A stretch of DNA of 36,304 bases from the IMG/VR virus record IMGVR_UViG_3300046009_000538, positions 1-36,304 of that record; one strand, written 5' to 3'. This DNA is from a virus. The translations under genes and the position numbers were made by a program. This document shows positions 1 to 9,272 of the stretch, piece after piece (within the stretch, counting starts at the first letter, position 1; each line of letters opens with the position of its first letter). Under the pieces are notes generated by a model, which searched no databases, was not told where the DNA came from, and was given only the letters and a program-made list of their open reading frames with translations.

Positions 1-19
1 TTATGCAAAAAACGCATAA
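1..19. repeat. Inverted repeat at the repeat boundary
   Basis: TTATGC and GCATAA form perfect 6-base arms around a 7-base loop (AAAAAAC). The structure sits at the outer edge of the terminal repeat and recurs at 36173-36191. It could be a terminase recognition or cutting element, or a simple hairpin. No T-run follows, so I do not call it a terminator. Confidence 0.5.
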
Positions 20-30
20 CCTTTGCACTA

Positions 31-42
31 AGGGTAAACCCT
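31..42. promoter_or_regulatory. Operator-like palindrome AGGGTAAACCCT
   Basis: The arms AGGGT and ACCCT flank two bases. The exact reverse complement lies at 35784-35795, on the -35 region of a predicted promoter. The copy in the right repeat is at 36203-36214, and looser AGGG-N5-CCCT versions are at 28394 and 34885. The recurrence in non-coding DNA next to promoters suggests a regulator binding site. This is inferred from sequence only. Confidence 0.4.
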
Positions 43-175
43 GAGCTGTATGGATAGACAGTAGTAGAAACCCTAGTGTGATGTATGGGGGGGAGGGGTA
101 GAGTGGTGTGTGTAGATATTGGTGTAGCCCCCTACCCTCAAAAAAAGTGAAATTGACCATTCCAGAAAGGACAAA

Positions 176-541
176 ATGGAAACGTTAAAAAGAGGCCGTG
201 GTAGACCTAAGGGGTCTGTGAAGATGACCATACAGAGGTTTGCTGATAACCCTCCTATGGTATTGCCTAAGACTGACCATCAGAGGCTCAAGGAGCTTAA
301 AGAACTGATGATTAGGTCTGGAGGTAAGGATGTTGCTCAGAAGGTGATAGAGATAGCTTTAAATGACGAGCATCCGCATCAACTAGTGGCTTTAAAGATG
401 TGTTTGGATAGGACTCTACCTGTGAGTATGTTTGAGAAGGATAAGAGTCAGAGGAGTGCTGTGACCATCAATATCACTGGTTTGGGTGAAGAGCCGACCA
501 TAATTGAACAACCAGAAGATGTAGAGGCAAAGTATGGCTGA
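176..541 (+). CDS. Putative terminase small subunit
   Basis: This 121-residue protein immediately precedes and overlaps (by 8 bases) the large terminase gene, the usual place for the small subunit that recognises phage DNA for packaging. The N-terminus is basic and AT-hook-like (RGRGRPKGS, residues 6-14). The middle segment (GGKDVAQKVIEIALND, about 49-64) resembles the DUF5681-type domain often found in phage small terminases. The start is supported by AGAAAGGA a few bases upstream. The role rests mostly on position and this weak resemblance. A DNA-binding accessory protein is the alternative. Confidence 0.65.
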   Translation: METLKRGRGRPKGSVKMTIQRFADNPPMVLPKTDHQRLKELKELMIRSGGKDVAQKVIEIALNDEHPHQLVALKMCLDRTLPVSMFEKDKSQRSAVTINITGLGEEPTIIEQPEDVEAKYG

Positions 542-1793
542 TTTGAATTTCTCTCTCTTACCTTGGCAACAGCAGGTCTTTGCTGACAAAACGAGGTTCA
601 AGGTTGTGGCTGCTGGTCGTAGGTGTGGTAAGTCTCGTATGGCGGCTGTAACACTGCTTATAGAGGGACTGAAGTGTCCTCAAGGCTCTGCTGTGTTGTA
701 TGTGAGTCCTACTATGGGTCAGTCTAGACAGATTATCTGGGACTTACTGTTAGACCTTGGTAGAGAGGTTATACAGAGTAGCCATGTGAATAACTTAGAT
801 ATCACTCTGATAAACGGAGCAAGAATCTATGTTCGTGGTGCTGACAGACCTGATACGCTTCGTGGTGTGTCTTTGACCTATGCTGTACTGGACGAGGTAG
901 CGGATATCAAACCAGAGGCTTGGGAGCAAGTTATTCGGGCTTCTTTATCTGACAAGCGAGGTAGAGCCTTGTTCATTGGGACACCCAAGGGAAGGAACTG
1001 GTTCTATGATACCTTTAAATTAGGTGAGAGTGAGGATGATCCTGATTGGAAGTCATGGCACTTCACCACTGCTGATAACCCTTTGATTGACCAAAAAGAG
1101 ATTGAATCTGCCAAGAAGACCCTGAGTACCTTTGCTTTTAAACAAGAGTACATGGCGAGCTTTACGAATGCTGGGTCAGATATCTTTAAGGAAGAGTGGA
1201 TCAAATATGGGGAAGAGCCTCAATATGGTTCTTACTTCGTAGCTGTGGACTTAGCGGGATTTGAGGAAGTTGCCAAACAAGCGGCTAATTCCAAGAAAAG
1301 GTTGGATGAGACTGCTATCTCTGTAGTGAAGGTTACTGATGATGGTAAGTGGTTTGTCGAGAAGATTGAGCATGGTAGGTGGGATATTCGTGAGACTGCA
1401 GCTAAGATTCTCTTGGCGATAAGAGATTACAGACCTTTAAGTGTTGGGATAGAGAGGGGGGCGTTAAAGAACGCTGTTTTGCCCTATTTAAGCGACCTTA
1501 TGAGGAAGAACAACACCTATGCCCATATCGTGGATTTGACTCATGGGAACAGAAAAAAGGCTGATAGGATCATTTGGGCATTGCAAGGAAGGTTTGAGCA
1601 TGGCAGAATTGTGTTAAATTCTGAGGGAGATTGGGATGAGTTTGTTGACCAGTTAATCCTGTTCCCTGCTCAAGGAGTCCATGACGACCTACCTGACTCT
1701 CTTAGTTACATTGACCAACTCGCTGTTACATCCTACATGGAAGAGGATAACAGTGATGATTGGCAACCTATAGATATTATTAGTGGGGTGTAA
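534..1793 (+). CDS. terL: Terminase large subunit (packaging ATPase/nuclease)
   Basis: This is the motor that pumps DNA into the procapsid at the portal and cuts the genome. The 419-residue protein has the two expected domains. The ATPase has a Walker A AAGRRCGKS (about 26-34), a Walker B YAVLDE (116-121) and a coupling motif FIGTP (148-152). The RNase H-fold nuclease starts at VAVDLAG (Asp239), with a later acidic site HDDLPDSL (383-390). The length is a little short of the commonest terminases but both domains are complete. The gene overlaps the small-subunit gene by 8 bases, so the pair is probably translationally coupled. Family assignment is firm; the packaging type (cos, pac or direct repeat) cannot be read from it. 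Confidence 0.95.
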   Translation: MADLNFSLLPWQQQVFADKTRFKVVAAGRRCGKSRMAAVTLLIEGLKCPQGSAVLYVSPTMGQSRQIIWDLLLDLGREVIQSSHVNNLDITLINGARIYVRGADRPDTLRGVSLTYAVLDEVADIKPEAWEQVIRASLSDKRGRALFIGTPKGRNWFYDTFKLGESEDDPDWKSWHFTTADNPLIDQKEIESAKKTLSTFAFKQEYMASFTNAGSDIFKEEWIKYGEEPQYGSYFVAVDLAGFEEVAKQAANSKKRLDETAISVVKVTDDGKWFVEKIEHGRWDIRETAAKILLAIRDYRPLSVGIERGALKNAVLPYLSDLMRKNNTYAHIVDLTHGNRKKADRIIWALQGRFEHGRIVLNSEGDWDEFVDQLILFPAQGVHDDLPDSLSYIDQLAVTSYMEEDNSDDWQPIDIISGV

Positions 1794-1796
1794 AAC

Positions 1797-2954
1797 ATGG
1801 CAGATGAAATTAGAGCAACGCCACGAAGCCCGTTATTTGGGTTGTTCTCAGACATTGTTAATGTACCACTTGATTACATGAGCAGCCCTCAAAGAACGCA
1901 ACAATTGCAGGGGTTGGCATCTTTAATCCGCAGTACTGGTGTGCCATCTACTTTGAAAAACCTTTCTTATGATCCATCTGGTCGTGGTCTATTTACTGGT
2001 GCTGGTGGTCTTGGTGGTACAACTCGCATGAGGCCAGAGGTGCTTGATGCGGCAATGACTGTTGCTCCTTTTATTGGCCCATCTACAAAAGCCGCTGAAA
2101 GAGTTGCTATGGGTGCGGGTAAGGCTGCTGAAAGTTATGCAAATATTGCTGTGCCAAAAATTCTAGAAAAAGGTGGTAAACCTGCTGAACTTCTAGTTGC
2201 TATGGCAGAAGGCTCAAAAAGCCACATATTCATTGGCCCTAAAGCAAAAATATGGAATTCAAAGTCAAACCAACTTGCCAAACAAATGGAAAAAGATGGT
2301 CTTTCTCCTCAAGAAATATGGTCAGAAACTGGCAATTGGAAAGCACCTGATGGCAATTGGAAACAAGAAATAACAGACAAAGTTGCTGAATTTAGAACAA
2401 ATTTTGATGCTTCCATAGCTTCTAAAGCTAATCAATATAAAGGTGGTTTAGAAGGTGAATTAGGTGGAATGTATAGAAATCCAGAACTTTACTTAGCTTA
2501 TCCTGAGTTACTGTCAAACACTAGATTAACTGTTACAAAATTGCCAGATTGGTTGCCTGAATCTGCTAATACTGCTCAATATCAAAGAACTTATGGTGGA
2601 AAAAACAGAGTTGAAATGCGTAACAAAACAGAAGAAGGCGCTTTAAATTCAACTACACATGAACTTCAACACGCTGTACAAAACCTAGAGGGATGGCAAT
2701 CTGGTGGTACAGAAACAATGTTTAGAGATTTGCCAAATATGAGTGCTTTTGAACAATACAGAAGAATGGCAAGTGAAGCGGAAGCAAGAGCTGCTGCATC
2801 AAGAAGAACTTTAACACCAGAACAAAGACGAGCAATGTTCCCTGAAGAATCTTATGATATACCTCTTGGACAACTTAATTTTGGTCGTTCTACACCAGCT
2901 AACCCAATCTATTTAGACCCCTTTGGCAATACAATTGCTAACACTATAAGGTAA
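1797..2954 (+). CDS. Zincin-like metallopeptidase/polyvalent-type phage protein
   Basis: This 385-residue protein sits between terminase and portal. The C-terminal half has HELQH (288-292) followed by SEAEAR (about 326-331), an arrangement that fits an HExxH zinc metallopeptidase with a downstream Glu ligand. Before it, SHIFIGPKA (142-150) and EIWSETGNWKAPDGNWKQEI (173-192) resemble segments that accompany this zincin in large phage polyvalent and MuF-type proteins. The N-terminal 140 residues are low-complexity and alanine/glycine-rich, as in virion-associated proteins. The coding sequence is more AT-rich after about 2150, hinting at a transferred C-terminal module. It may be injected with the DNA or act in head maturation. 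The motif is visible; the function is inferred. Confidence 0.7.
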   Translation: MADEIRATPRSPLFGLFSDIVNVPLDYMSSPQRTQQLQGLASLIRSTGVPSTLKNLSYDPSGRGLFTGAGGLGGTTRMRPEVLDAAMTVAPFIGPSTKAAERVAMGAGKAAESYANIAVPKILEKGGKPAELLVAMAEGSKSHIFIGPKAKIWNSKSNQLAKQMEKDGLSPQEIWSETGNWKAPDGNWKQEITDKVAEFRTNFDASIASKANQYKGGLEGELGGMYRNPELYLAYPELLSNTRLTVTKLPDWLPESANTAQYQRTYGGKNRVEMRNKTEEGALNSTTHELQHAVQNLEGWQSGGTETMFRDLPNMSAFEQYRRMASEAEARAAASRRTLTPEQRRAMFPEESYDIPLGQLNFGRSTPANPIYLDPFGNTIANTIR

Positions 2955-2958
2955 TATC

Positions 2959-4977
2959 ATGGAACAAAACGAGTTTTACCAGCCAACAGAGAACGACAAA
3001 GAGTTAACTCGATTCGTTATTGACCACTGTGATCGCTGGAGAGACTATCGCAACACCAATTTCCTTGATAGTTACCTTGAATACGAGCGTATTTTCCGTG
3101 GAGAGTGGGCAGCAGAGGATAAAACTAGGGATTCTGAGCGTTCTAGAATCGTTACTCCCGCTACCCAACAAGCCGTAGAGACTCGCCATGCCGAGATTAT
3201 GGAAGCAATCTTTGGTCAAGGTGAGTACTTTGACATTGAAGATGACCTAAAAGACATAGATGGCAATCCATTAGACGTTGAAGTGCTTAAAGCTCAACTG
3301 ATGGAAGACTTCAAACAAGACAAAATCCGTAAATCTATCGACCAAATTGAGTTGATGGCAGAAATCTACGGCACTGGCATTGGTGAGATTGTTGTCAAAA
3401 CAGAAAAAATCTTTGAACCTGCGACTCAGCCGATTCCTGGTCAATCAATGCAAGCCGCTATCGGTGTTGTAGAAAAGAATCGTATTGCAGTCAAGATTGT
3501 TCCTGTAAATCCTAAGAACTTCTTGTTCGACCCTAATGGAACAAGCGTAGATGACTGTATGGGTGTTGCCATTGAGAAGTATGTTGGCATCCACAAGATC
3601 GTTGAAGGCATCGAAAAAGGCATCTATCGCAAGGTTGACATCACAACAACCTATGAAGATACAGATTTAGAGCCTACTCAAGAGTTAAGCCAGTATCGTG
3701 ATGAAAAAGTGTTACTTTTGACGTACTATGGCTTAGTTCCTAGAGAATATCTAACAAACAAAGATGATGAAGTTGCTGTGTTGTTTCCTGATGACTCAGT
3801 AGCAGAAGATTACACAGACATGGTTGAGGCAATTGTGGTGATTGCTAATGACGGGATGCTTCTCAAAGCAGAAGAAAACCCATACATGATGAAAGATCGC
3901 CCTGTCATTTCCTATCAAGACGATACAGTTCCTAATCGACTGTTAGGTAGGGGTACTGTAGAGAAGTCCTACAATATGCAGAAGGCTATTGATGCTCAAG
4001 TGCGTTCACATTTGGACTCTCTAGCATTGACTACATCTCCCATGATGGGTATGGATGCTTCTCGCCTACCAAGAGGTGCTAAGTTTGAGGTAAAGCCAGG
4101 CAAAGCCTTCATGGTCAATGGTAATCCTTCTGAGATTCTCTATCCATTCAAGTTTGGTGAGACAAGTCTGAATAACCTGAATACTGCCAAAGAGTTTGAG
4201 CGTATGCTCCTTCAGGCTACTGGTACTTTAGACTCTCAAGGCATGGTTTCTCAAGGTAATCGTGATGGCGCTGGCATGAGCATGGCAGTTGCTACGATTA
4301 TCAAGAAGTACAAGCGTACCTTGGTAAACTTCCAAGAAGACTTCTTGATTCCGTTTATCCAGAAGGCAGCATTCCGCTATATGCAGTTTGATCCTGAGAG
4401 ATATCCTAGTGTGGACATGAGGTTTATTCCTACTGCTACGCTTGGAATCATTGCTCGTGAGTACGAACAACAACAGTTCATTGGTTTATTGCAAACTCTT
4501 GGCCCGAATACACCTGTTCTGCCGTTAATATTGAAGGGTATCTTGAACAACTCTAGTTTGACTAACAGATTTGAGTTGATGAGTGCTTTGGATCAGATGA
4601 GTCAACCTGACCCACAAGCCCAAGAGATGCAACAAGTTCAACAGCAGTTGGCTCTACAAGCGGCACAGGCTCAGATTGCTGTCAATACGACACAAGCAGA
4701 GCAGAATCGTGCGGAGGCCGCTAAGTTGATGACTGAGGCTCAATTGATGCCACAAGAAGTACAGGCTAAAGTGATTGCTTCTACTACCAAGAATCTTCCT
4801 ACAGGGAATGAATCTAATGAGTTTGATAAACGAGTGAGAATTGCTGAGTTGATGCTCAAAGAAGCTGATATAAAGAACAAGAGTAAAATCGTTGAACTTC
4901 AAATGGCTGACAAACAAAAGAATTTACAGCAAGTTGAAAACGACTTTCTTGACCAATTATCTGGAGCTTTGAAATGA
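2959..4977 (+). CDS. Portal (head-tail connector) protein
   Basis: This 672-residue protein forms the dodecameric ring through which DNA enters and leaves the head. It is recognised by its length, position after terminase and podovirus portal-type features. These include an N-terminal region with WRDYRNTNFLDSYLEYERIF (27-46), repeated mixed alpha/beta segments, and a long Gln/Ala-rich helical C-terminus (roughly 550-640) that fits the helical barrel of large portals. The last codon and stop overlap the next start as ATGA (4974-4977). No frame disruption is visible. I am confident of the role, less so of the exact portal family. Confidence 0.88.
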   Translation: MEQNEFYQPTENDKELTRFVIDHCDRWRDYRNTNFLDSYLEYERIFRGEWAAEDKTRDSERSRIVTPATQQAVETRHAEIMEAIFGQGEYFDIEDDLKDIDGNPLDVEVLKAQLMEDFKQDKIRKSIDQIELMAEIYGTGIGEIVVKTEKIFEPATQPIPGQSMQAAIGVVEKNRIAVKIVPVNPKNFLFDPNGTSVDDCMGVAIEKYVGIHKIVEGIEKGIYRKVDITTTYEDTDLEPTQELSQYRDEKVLLLTYYGLVPREYLTNKDDEVAVLFPDDSVAEDYTDMVEAIVVIANDGMLLKAEENPYMMKDRPVISYQDDTVPNRLLGRGTVEKSYNMQKAIDAQVRSHLDSLALTTSPMMGMDASRLPRGAKFEVKPGKAFMVNGNPSEILYPFKFGETSLNNLNTAKEFERMLLQATGTLDSQGMVSQGNRDGAGMSMAVATIIKKYKRTLVNFQEDFLIPFIQKAAFRYMQFDPERYPSVDMRFIPTATLGIIAREYEQQQFIGLLQTLGPNTPVLPLILKGILNNSSLTNRFELMSALDQMSQPDPQAQEMQQVQQQLALQAAQAQIAVNTTQAEQNRAEAAKLMTEAQLMPQEVQAKVIASTTKNLPTGNESNEFDKRVRIAELMLKEADIKNKSKIVELQMADKQKNLQQVENDFLDQLSGALK

Positions 4978-7900
4978 TTAACATTGATGCACTGAATGAC
5001 GAAGAAAAACTGGCAGCTCTGGAGTCAATTCACAAATCCATTGCAGAAAGCAAAGAGATTCAGCGAAAGAAGATCACTACAAATGTAGAAATGATTGTTA
5101 AGGCTCTCAAGAAGATTGAGGCTGACCTTAAACAAAGATATGACGAAACAGGACAGTTAATTGCCAACCTAAAGAGTGGTGAAGATGGGCGTGATGGTAA
5201 GGATGGCAAAGACGGAAAGAATGGTAAAGATGGCAGAGATGGCCCAATGGGGCCGAGAGGCTACGATGGAGTGCCTGGTCGCAATGGTCTAGACGGAACA
5301 GATGGCGTATCTGTTACTGATGCTCACATCGACTTTGATGGCAGTCTGATCATCTCTCTATCTTCTGGTCGAGTAATTAATGTTGGTGAAGTAGTTTCGG
5401 CAGATATTGCCGAAAAGATCAAAGTTATCACCAATGGTGGTGGAACAAGTCAGAGTGTATTGGATGCTATTGCTTCTTTACAGGCTCAGATAGATGCAAT
5501 TGCCAGTGGTTTGGAATATCAAGGCACATGGAATGCTTCTACCAATGTACCAACATTAGCCTCTAGTGTCGGAACAAATGGATATTACTATGTAGTCTCA
5601 ACCGCAGGTTCTACCAATTTGAATGGTATTACTGATTGGCAAATAGGCGATTGGGCGGTATTTAACGGTTCTGTTTGGCAGAAGATTGACCAGAGTAACT
5701 TGGTGACTTCTGTTGCGGGTCGTACTGGTGCTATTGTTTTAACGACTGCTGATATTGGTGGTTTGGGTACGATTGCAACTCAAGCGGCAAACAACGTATC
5801 TATCACTGGTGGCAGTATCACTGGTATCACTGATTTGGCTATTGCTGATGGTGGTACTGGTGCATCTACTGCTAATGCGGCATTCAATGCTTTAGCGCCT
5901 AGCCAAACGGGTAATAGCGGTAAGTACCTAACAACTGATGGTACAGATACATCTTGGGCAACAAACCCATTGGGTACGGTAACTAGCGTTAGCGGTACAG
6001 GAACTGTTAACGGGTTAACTTTAACTGGAACTGTAACGACATCAGGAAGTTTGACACTTGGTGGGACATTGAGTGGCATCGCAAATTCTGCTCTGACTAA
6101 TTCCTCAATTACGATCAATGGTTCAGCAACCAGTTTGGGTGGCTCAATCAATGTTGGCACAGTAACAAGTGTGGCAGCTACTGTTCCTTCGTTCTTGTCT
6201 ATTGGTGGATCACCCGTAACAAGCAGTGGTACTTTGGCTATTACTCTGTCAGGAACTGCGTTACCTACTACTTCTGGCGGTACAGGTTTAACATCTTTTA
6301 CTGCTAATGGCGTGGTTTATGCTTCATCTACAAGTGCATTGGCTACTGGTTCAGCATTAACATTTGATGGAAGCAAACTTGTTAACACTGGCTATAACAT
6401 TAGTGCTTATCAAGTTTCAACTGGTGCAGTCAGTACATTTGAATCAGTAGGTGGTGGATATTTAACCTACGATGGTGCTGGTGGTGCAAGTGTTTACTCT
6501 AGATCAAATGCTACTACAGAAAATGCTTTAACTTTCCGAGCTTCTGGCTTTTCGTTCCGCATTGGTGGGACTCAGGTTGCTTCTCTAAGCTCATCAAACT
6601 TTAGTTTATACAACAGTCAACTTTTGTTTAATGGTGCAACCTCTGGTTATACGGGGTTTGCTGCTCCAGCAGTATCAAACTTTACTGTTTATACCCTCCC
6701 ATCTTCTGATGGAACAAATGGTCAATCCTTGACAACAAATGGTAGCGGTACTTTGTCATGGGTAAGTGGCACAGGCGGTACTGTTACTTCTGTAGGCGGT
6801 ACAGGAACAGTAAGTGGCTTAACCCTGACAGGAACAGTCACTTCCTCTGGTAACTTAACCTTGGGTGGTGCGCTTGATTTATCTGCTTATAACGGAGCAG
6901 GTGCTTTCACTACTCTATCGGCTTCTAGCACAGTAACCCTCTCTGGAGGTACTGCTAACGGAGTAGCGTTTTTAAACGGCTCTAAGGTTGTTACAAGCGG
7001 TTCTGCGCTAGTGTTTGATGGGACGAATTTGTCGGTTGGTGGTAGCAACAGCCAACAGCGTTTGAATGTAGTTGTCCCCGTATTCACCACGAATGCGTCA
7101 GGCGGTATGCGTATCGGTGACAGCGGAAACAACTATTACGTTGACCAGTTGGTCACCACAGACGGAAGTGCAAACCCGTTTTGGGATGTGAAGTTTGCTA
7201 CGCACACTCTTTCGCGTTATGCATATGGTGGCGGCAACAACTTCTGGGCATGGTACGCCAACAACTCCGAACAAATGCGCCTAACCAGCACAGGTCTGGG
7301 TATTGGGACGAGTTCGCCTAATGGAAGGCTAGAAGTAGTAGGAAGCACTGGCGCAAGTTTTAATGGTTGGTTTAGAACTGGTGATGCAACTGCCGCAAAC
7401 AACGCTGGTGGTGGCTTTTACAACACATCAAGCGCAACTGCCGCATCCCGCAAAGCAGTATTGGCATTAGATGCTGATGGTGCAAATCTTGGCGGTGGTG
7501 ATTATTTCACTATTGAGAAATCAGGAAATAGTGGTGTTGCGGATATTTTGCAATATTCAAATGCCGCAATTCGATTTGGCACTAACTTTACAAATCGTGC
7601 CACCTTTGACATGACACTCGATGCCTCAGGCAATCTAGGCTTGGGAGTTACTCCGAGTGCTTGGGATACAAACGTTTATAAGGCTTTGCAAGTTGGTACA
7701 GGACTAGGTAGCGCCTCTGTAATTGGAAGAACTGATGGTATAAATGGTGGCGGTTTGACACTTAATGCTTATTACAGTGCTACAGGCTATAAATATATTG
7801 GTTCAAGTTTTGCAAGTTTGTATCTCCAAAATAATGGTCAGCATCAGTTCTACACAGCCGCATCAGGCACAGCAGGAAACGCCATTACCTTTACTCAGGC

Positions 7901-8834
7901 AATGACTCTGGATGCTAGTGGGAATTTGTCTTTAGGCAACACTTCTGGTTCTTATCGTTTAGGTATAACTGGAACAGCAACATCTGTTTTAAACATTGAA
8001 TCAACTCAATCTGAATCGTACATTCGGTTTCAAGACACAAACACAAATTCTGACGCAAATGCTCCACGAATCGGAACTATTGGTGATGGTAACTTTGCAA
8101 TTAGAACAGGTGGCTCAGAACGTGCCCGTATAGACTCAAGCGGTAACGTAGGTATTGGTACAACTTCACCAGCTCATCTTTTAGATGTAACTGGGGTTGC
8201 CAATATAACGCAACTTTTAATTCGCAATGGTGGTACGCCAACAGTACCAGGAAATACCACGCCAACATTTTCTAGCCCGTCATCTGGTACGCTTGTACTC
8301 AGCAACAATGGTAGTGAATCTTTGCGTATAGACTCAAGCGGTCACTTGCTGGTGGCGACTACGAATACTGGAGTAGGTGTTGGCAATACCAATTCTGGTT
8401 TTAACGTAGAGCCAAACGGCACAACTTTAATTAGCCGAGATAACAACATCGCTTTGTATGTCAACACAAACGGTGACAGGACTTTGATTAGTTGCCGCAG
8501 AAGCGGAACTGAAGTTGGTTCAATTTCTGTCACAACTACTGCAACTGCTTTCAACACTTCCTCTGACCAACGCTTAAAAGAAAACATTGTTGACGCTGAC
8601 TCAGCATCAAGTTTGATTGACTCTTTGAAGGTTCGTCAGTTTGATTGGAAGTCTGATAGTTCACACCAACGCTATGGTTTTGTTGCTCAAGAATTAGTAA
8701 CTATTGCACCAGAGGCTGTCTATCAGCCAAATGACACAGATGAAATGATGGCTGTTGACTACTCCAAACTTGTACCAATGTTGGTCAAGGAAATTCAATC
8801 ACTTCGTAAACGCCTAGCAGACGCTGGCATCTAA
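4974..8834 (+). CDS. Long tail fibre with collagen-like stem and S74 chaperone domain
   Basis: This 1286-residue fibre starts with a charged helical segment (about 8-65). A collagen-like run of G-X-Y triplets follows (69-111, for example GRDGKDGKDGKNGKDGRDG). A common fibre module YQGTWNAST begins near residue 185. Duplicated beta-rich units follow, with TVTSV-GTGTV repeats coded near 5974-6067 and 6775-6873. Late repeats of the form SGNxGIGT come next. The C-terminus is an intramolecular chaperone (peptidase S74): SSDQRLKENI (1196-1205) carries the expected Ser-Lys pair, after which the chaperone normally cuts itself off once the trimer is folded. The final residues form a short coiled coil. 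It most likely binds the host receptor. Its place directly behind portal, ahead of capsid, is unusual. Confidence 0.9.
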   Translation: MINIDALNDEEKLAALESIHKSIAESKEIQRKKITTNVEMIVKALKKIEADLKQRYDETGQLIANLKSGEDGRDGKDGKDGKNGKDGRDGPMGPRGYDGVPGRNGLDGTDGVSVTDAHIDFDGSLIISLSSGRVINVGEVVSADIAEKIKVITNGGGTSQSVLDAIASLQAQIDAIASGLEYQGTWNASTNVPTLASSVGTNGYYYVVSTAGSTNLNGITDWQIGDWAVFNGSVWQKIDQSNLVTSVAGRTGAIVLTTADIGGLGTIATQAANNVSITGGSITGITDLAIADGGTGASTANAAFNALAPSQTGNSGKYLTTDGTDTSWATNPLGTVTSVSGTGTVNGLTLTGTVTTSGSLTLGGTLSGIANSALTNSSITINGSATSLGGSINVGTVTSVAATVPSFLSIGGSPVTSSGTLAITLSGTALPTTSGGTGLTSFTANGVVYASSTSALATGSALTFDGSKLVNTGYNISAYQVSTGAVSTFESVGGGYLTYDGAGGASVYSRSNATTENALTFRASGFSFRIGGTQVASLSSSNFSLYNSQLLFNGATSGYTGFAAPAVSNFTVYTLPSSDGTNGQSLTTNGSGTLSWVSGTGGTVTSVGGTGTVSGLTLTGTVTSSGNLTLGGALDLSAYNGAGAFTTLSASSTVTLSGGTANGVAFLNGSKVVTSGSALVFDGTNLSVGGSNSQQRLNVVVPVFTTNASGGMRIGDSGNNYYVDQLVTTDGSANPFWDVKFATHTLSRYAYGGGNNFWAWYANNSEQMRLTSTGLGIGTSSPNGRLEVVGSTGASFNGWFRTGDATAANNAGGGFYNTSSATAASRKAVLALDADGANLGGGDYFTIEKSGNSGVADILQYSNAAIRFGTNFTNRATFDMTLDASGNLGLGVTPSAWDTNVYKALQVGTGLGSASVIGRTDGINGGGLTLNAYYSATGYKYIGSSFASLYLQNNGQHQFYTAASGTAGNAITFTQAMTLDASGNLSLGNTSGSYRLGITGTATSVLNIESTQSESYIRFQDTNTNSDANAPRIGTIGDGNFAIRTGGSERARIDSSGNVGIGTTSPAHLLDVTGVANITQLLIRNGGTPTVPGNTTPTFSSPSSGTLVLSNNGSESLRIDSSGHLLVATTNTGVGVGNTNSGFNVEPNGTTLISRDNNIALYVNTNGDRTLISCRRSGTEVGSISVTTTATAFNTSSDQRLKENIVDADSASSLIDSLKVRQFDWKSDSSHQRYGFVAQELVTIAPEAVYQPNDTDEMMAVDYSKLVPMLVKEIQSLRKRLADAGI

Positions 8835-8851
8835 CCTTAAAGGAAACTAAC

Positions 8852-9154
8852 ATGGCTATTTCTTATAACTGGTCTATCGTCCAAATGGATCGCTTAACCT
8901 CTGATGGTTTTGTCGTTACAGTTCATTACAATGTTTCGGCAACAGATGGTGATTATTCAGCATCTACTTATGGCACTTGTGGCTATACCCAAGAGAGCGA
9001 AACCTTTGTTCCTTATGACGACTTAACTCAAGAAATGGTCGTTGGTTGGGTTCAAACATCTTTGGGTAAAGATACTGTAGAAGCCTCTTTGCAAAGCCAA
9101 ATTGATGCACAGAAGAACCCTGTTCAACAGTCTGGTCTGCCTTGGAGCGCATAA
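8852..9154 (+). CDS. Conserved hypothetical next to tail fibre
   Basis: This 100-residue protein starts behind a clear AAGGA site, 17 bases after the fibre gene. It looks like an anti-parallel beta protein (VVTVHYNVSATDG, then YGTCGYTQES) with a polar C-terminus. Similar short proteins, of the kind filed as DUF7936-like, occur near fibre genes in aquatic phages, which may point to a fibre-associated or assembly role. That link is from memory. No catalytic motif is visible. Confidence 0.7.
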   Translation: MAISYNWSIVQMDRLTSDGFVVTVHYNVSATDGDYSASTYGTCGYTQESETFVPYDDLTQEMVVGWVQTSLGKDTVEASLQSQIDAQKNPVQQSGLPWSA

Positions 9155-9159
9155 GCATT

Positions 9160-9261
9160 ATGGGTTTTGAAGAAATTAAACTTGTTTTAATGTCTAGCAT
9201 TGCTGTAATCAGCGCTTTAATGTTTGGCATATTGATTGGGTTTGGTTTAAAAAAACCATAA
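9160..9261 (+). CDS. Small single-span membrane protein
   Basis: This 33-residue ORF lies between two accepted genes. After a short polar start (MGFEEIK), residues 8-29 form one hydrophobic segment, and the tail KKP is basic. No good ribosome binding site is seen, but translation could be coupled to the upstream gene, which ends 5 bases earlier. It may be a real micro-protein or chance. The function is unknown. Confidence 0.45.
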   Translation: MGFEEIKLVLMSSIAVISALMFGILIGFGLKKP

Positions 9262-9272
9262 GTTAACAGGAA

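Larger units (their letters stand above)
1..125. repeat. Terminal direct repeat, left copy
   Basis: These 125 bases recur without a difference at 36173-36297. The repeat begins exactly at an inverted repeat (TTATGC at 1-6, GCATAA at 14-19, 7-base loop). It also holds the palindrome AGGGTAAACCCT (31-42) and a G-rich tract (GGGGGGGAGGGG, about 87-98). It could be a short terminal repeat of the virion DNA, as in T7-like phages, or the overlap left when a circular assembly is opened. The sequence alone does not decide between these. The right copy is followed by 7 bases that do not match the left continuation. Confidence 0.85.

Noticed and set aside
87-98. G-rich tract as a G-quadruplex
   Set aside because: Only three usable G-runs are close together; a fourth run of three is missing, so a standard quadruplex is not supported.
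5780-6160. Open frame of 126 codons on the minus strand inside the fibre gene
   Set aside because: It arises from the repetitive Thr/Gly/Val codons of the fibre read backwards. It has a Pro/Val/Leu-rich low-complexity product and no ribosome site.
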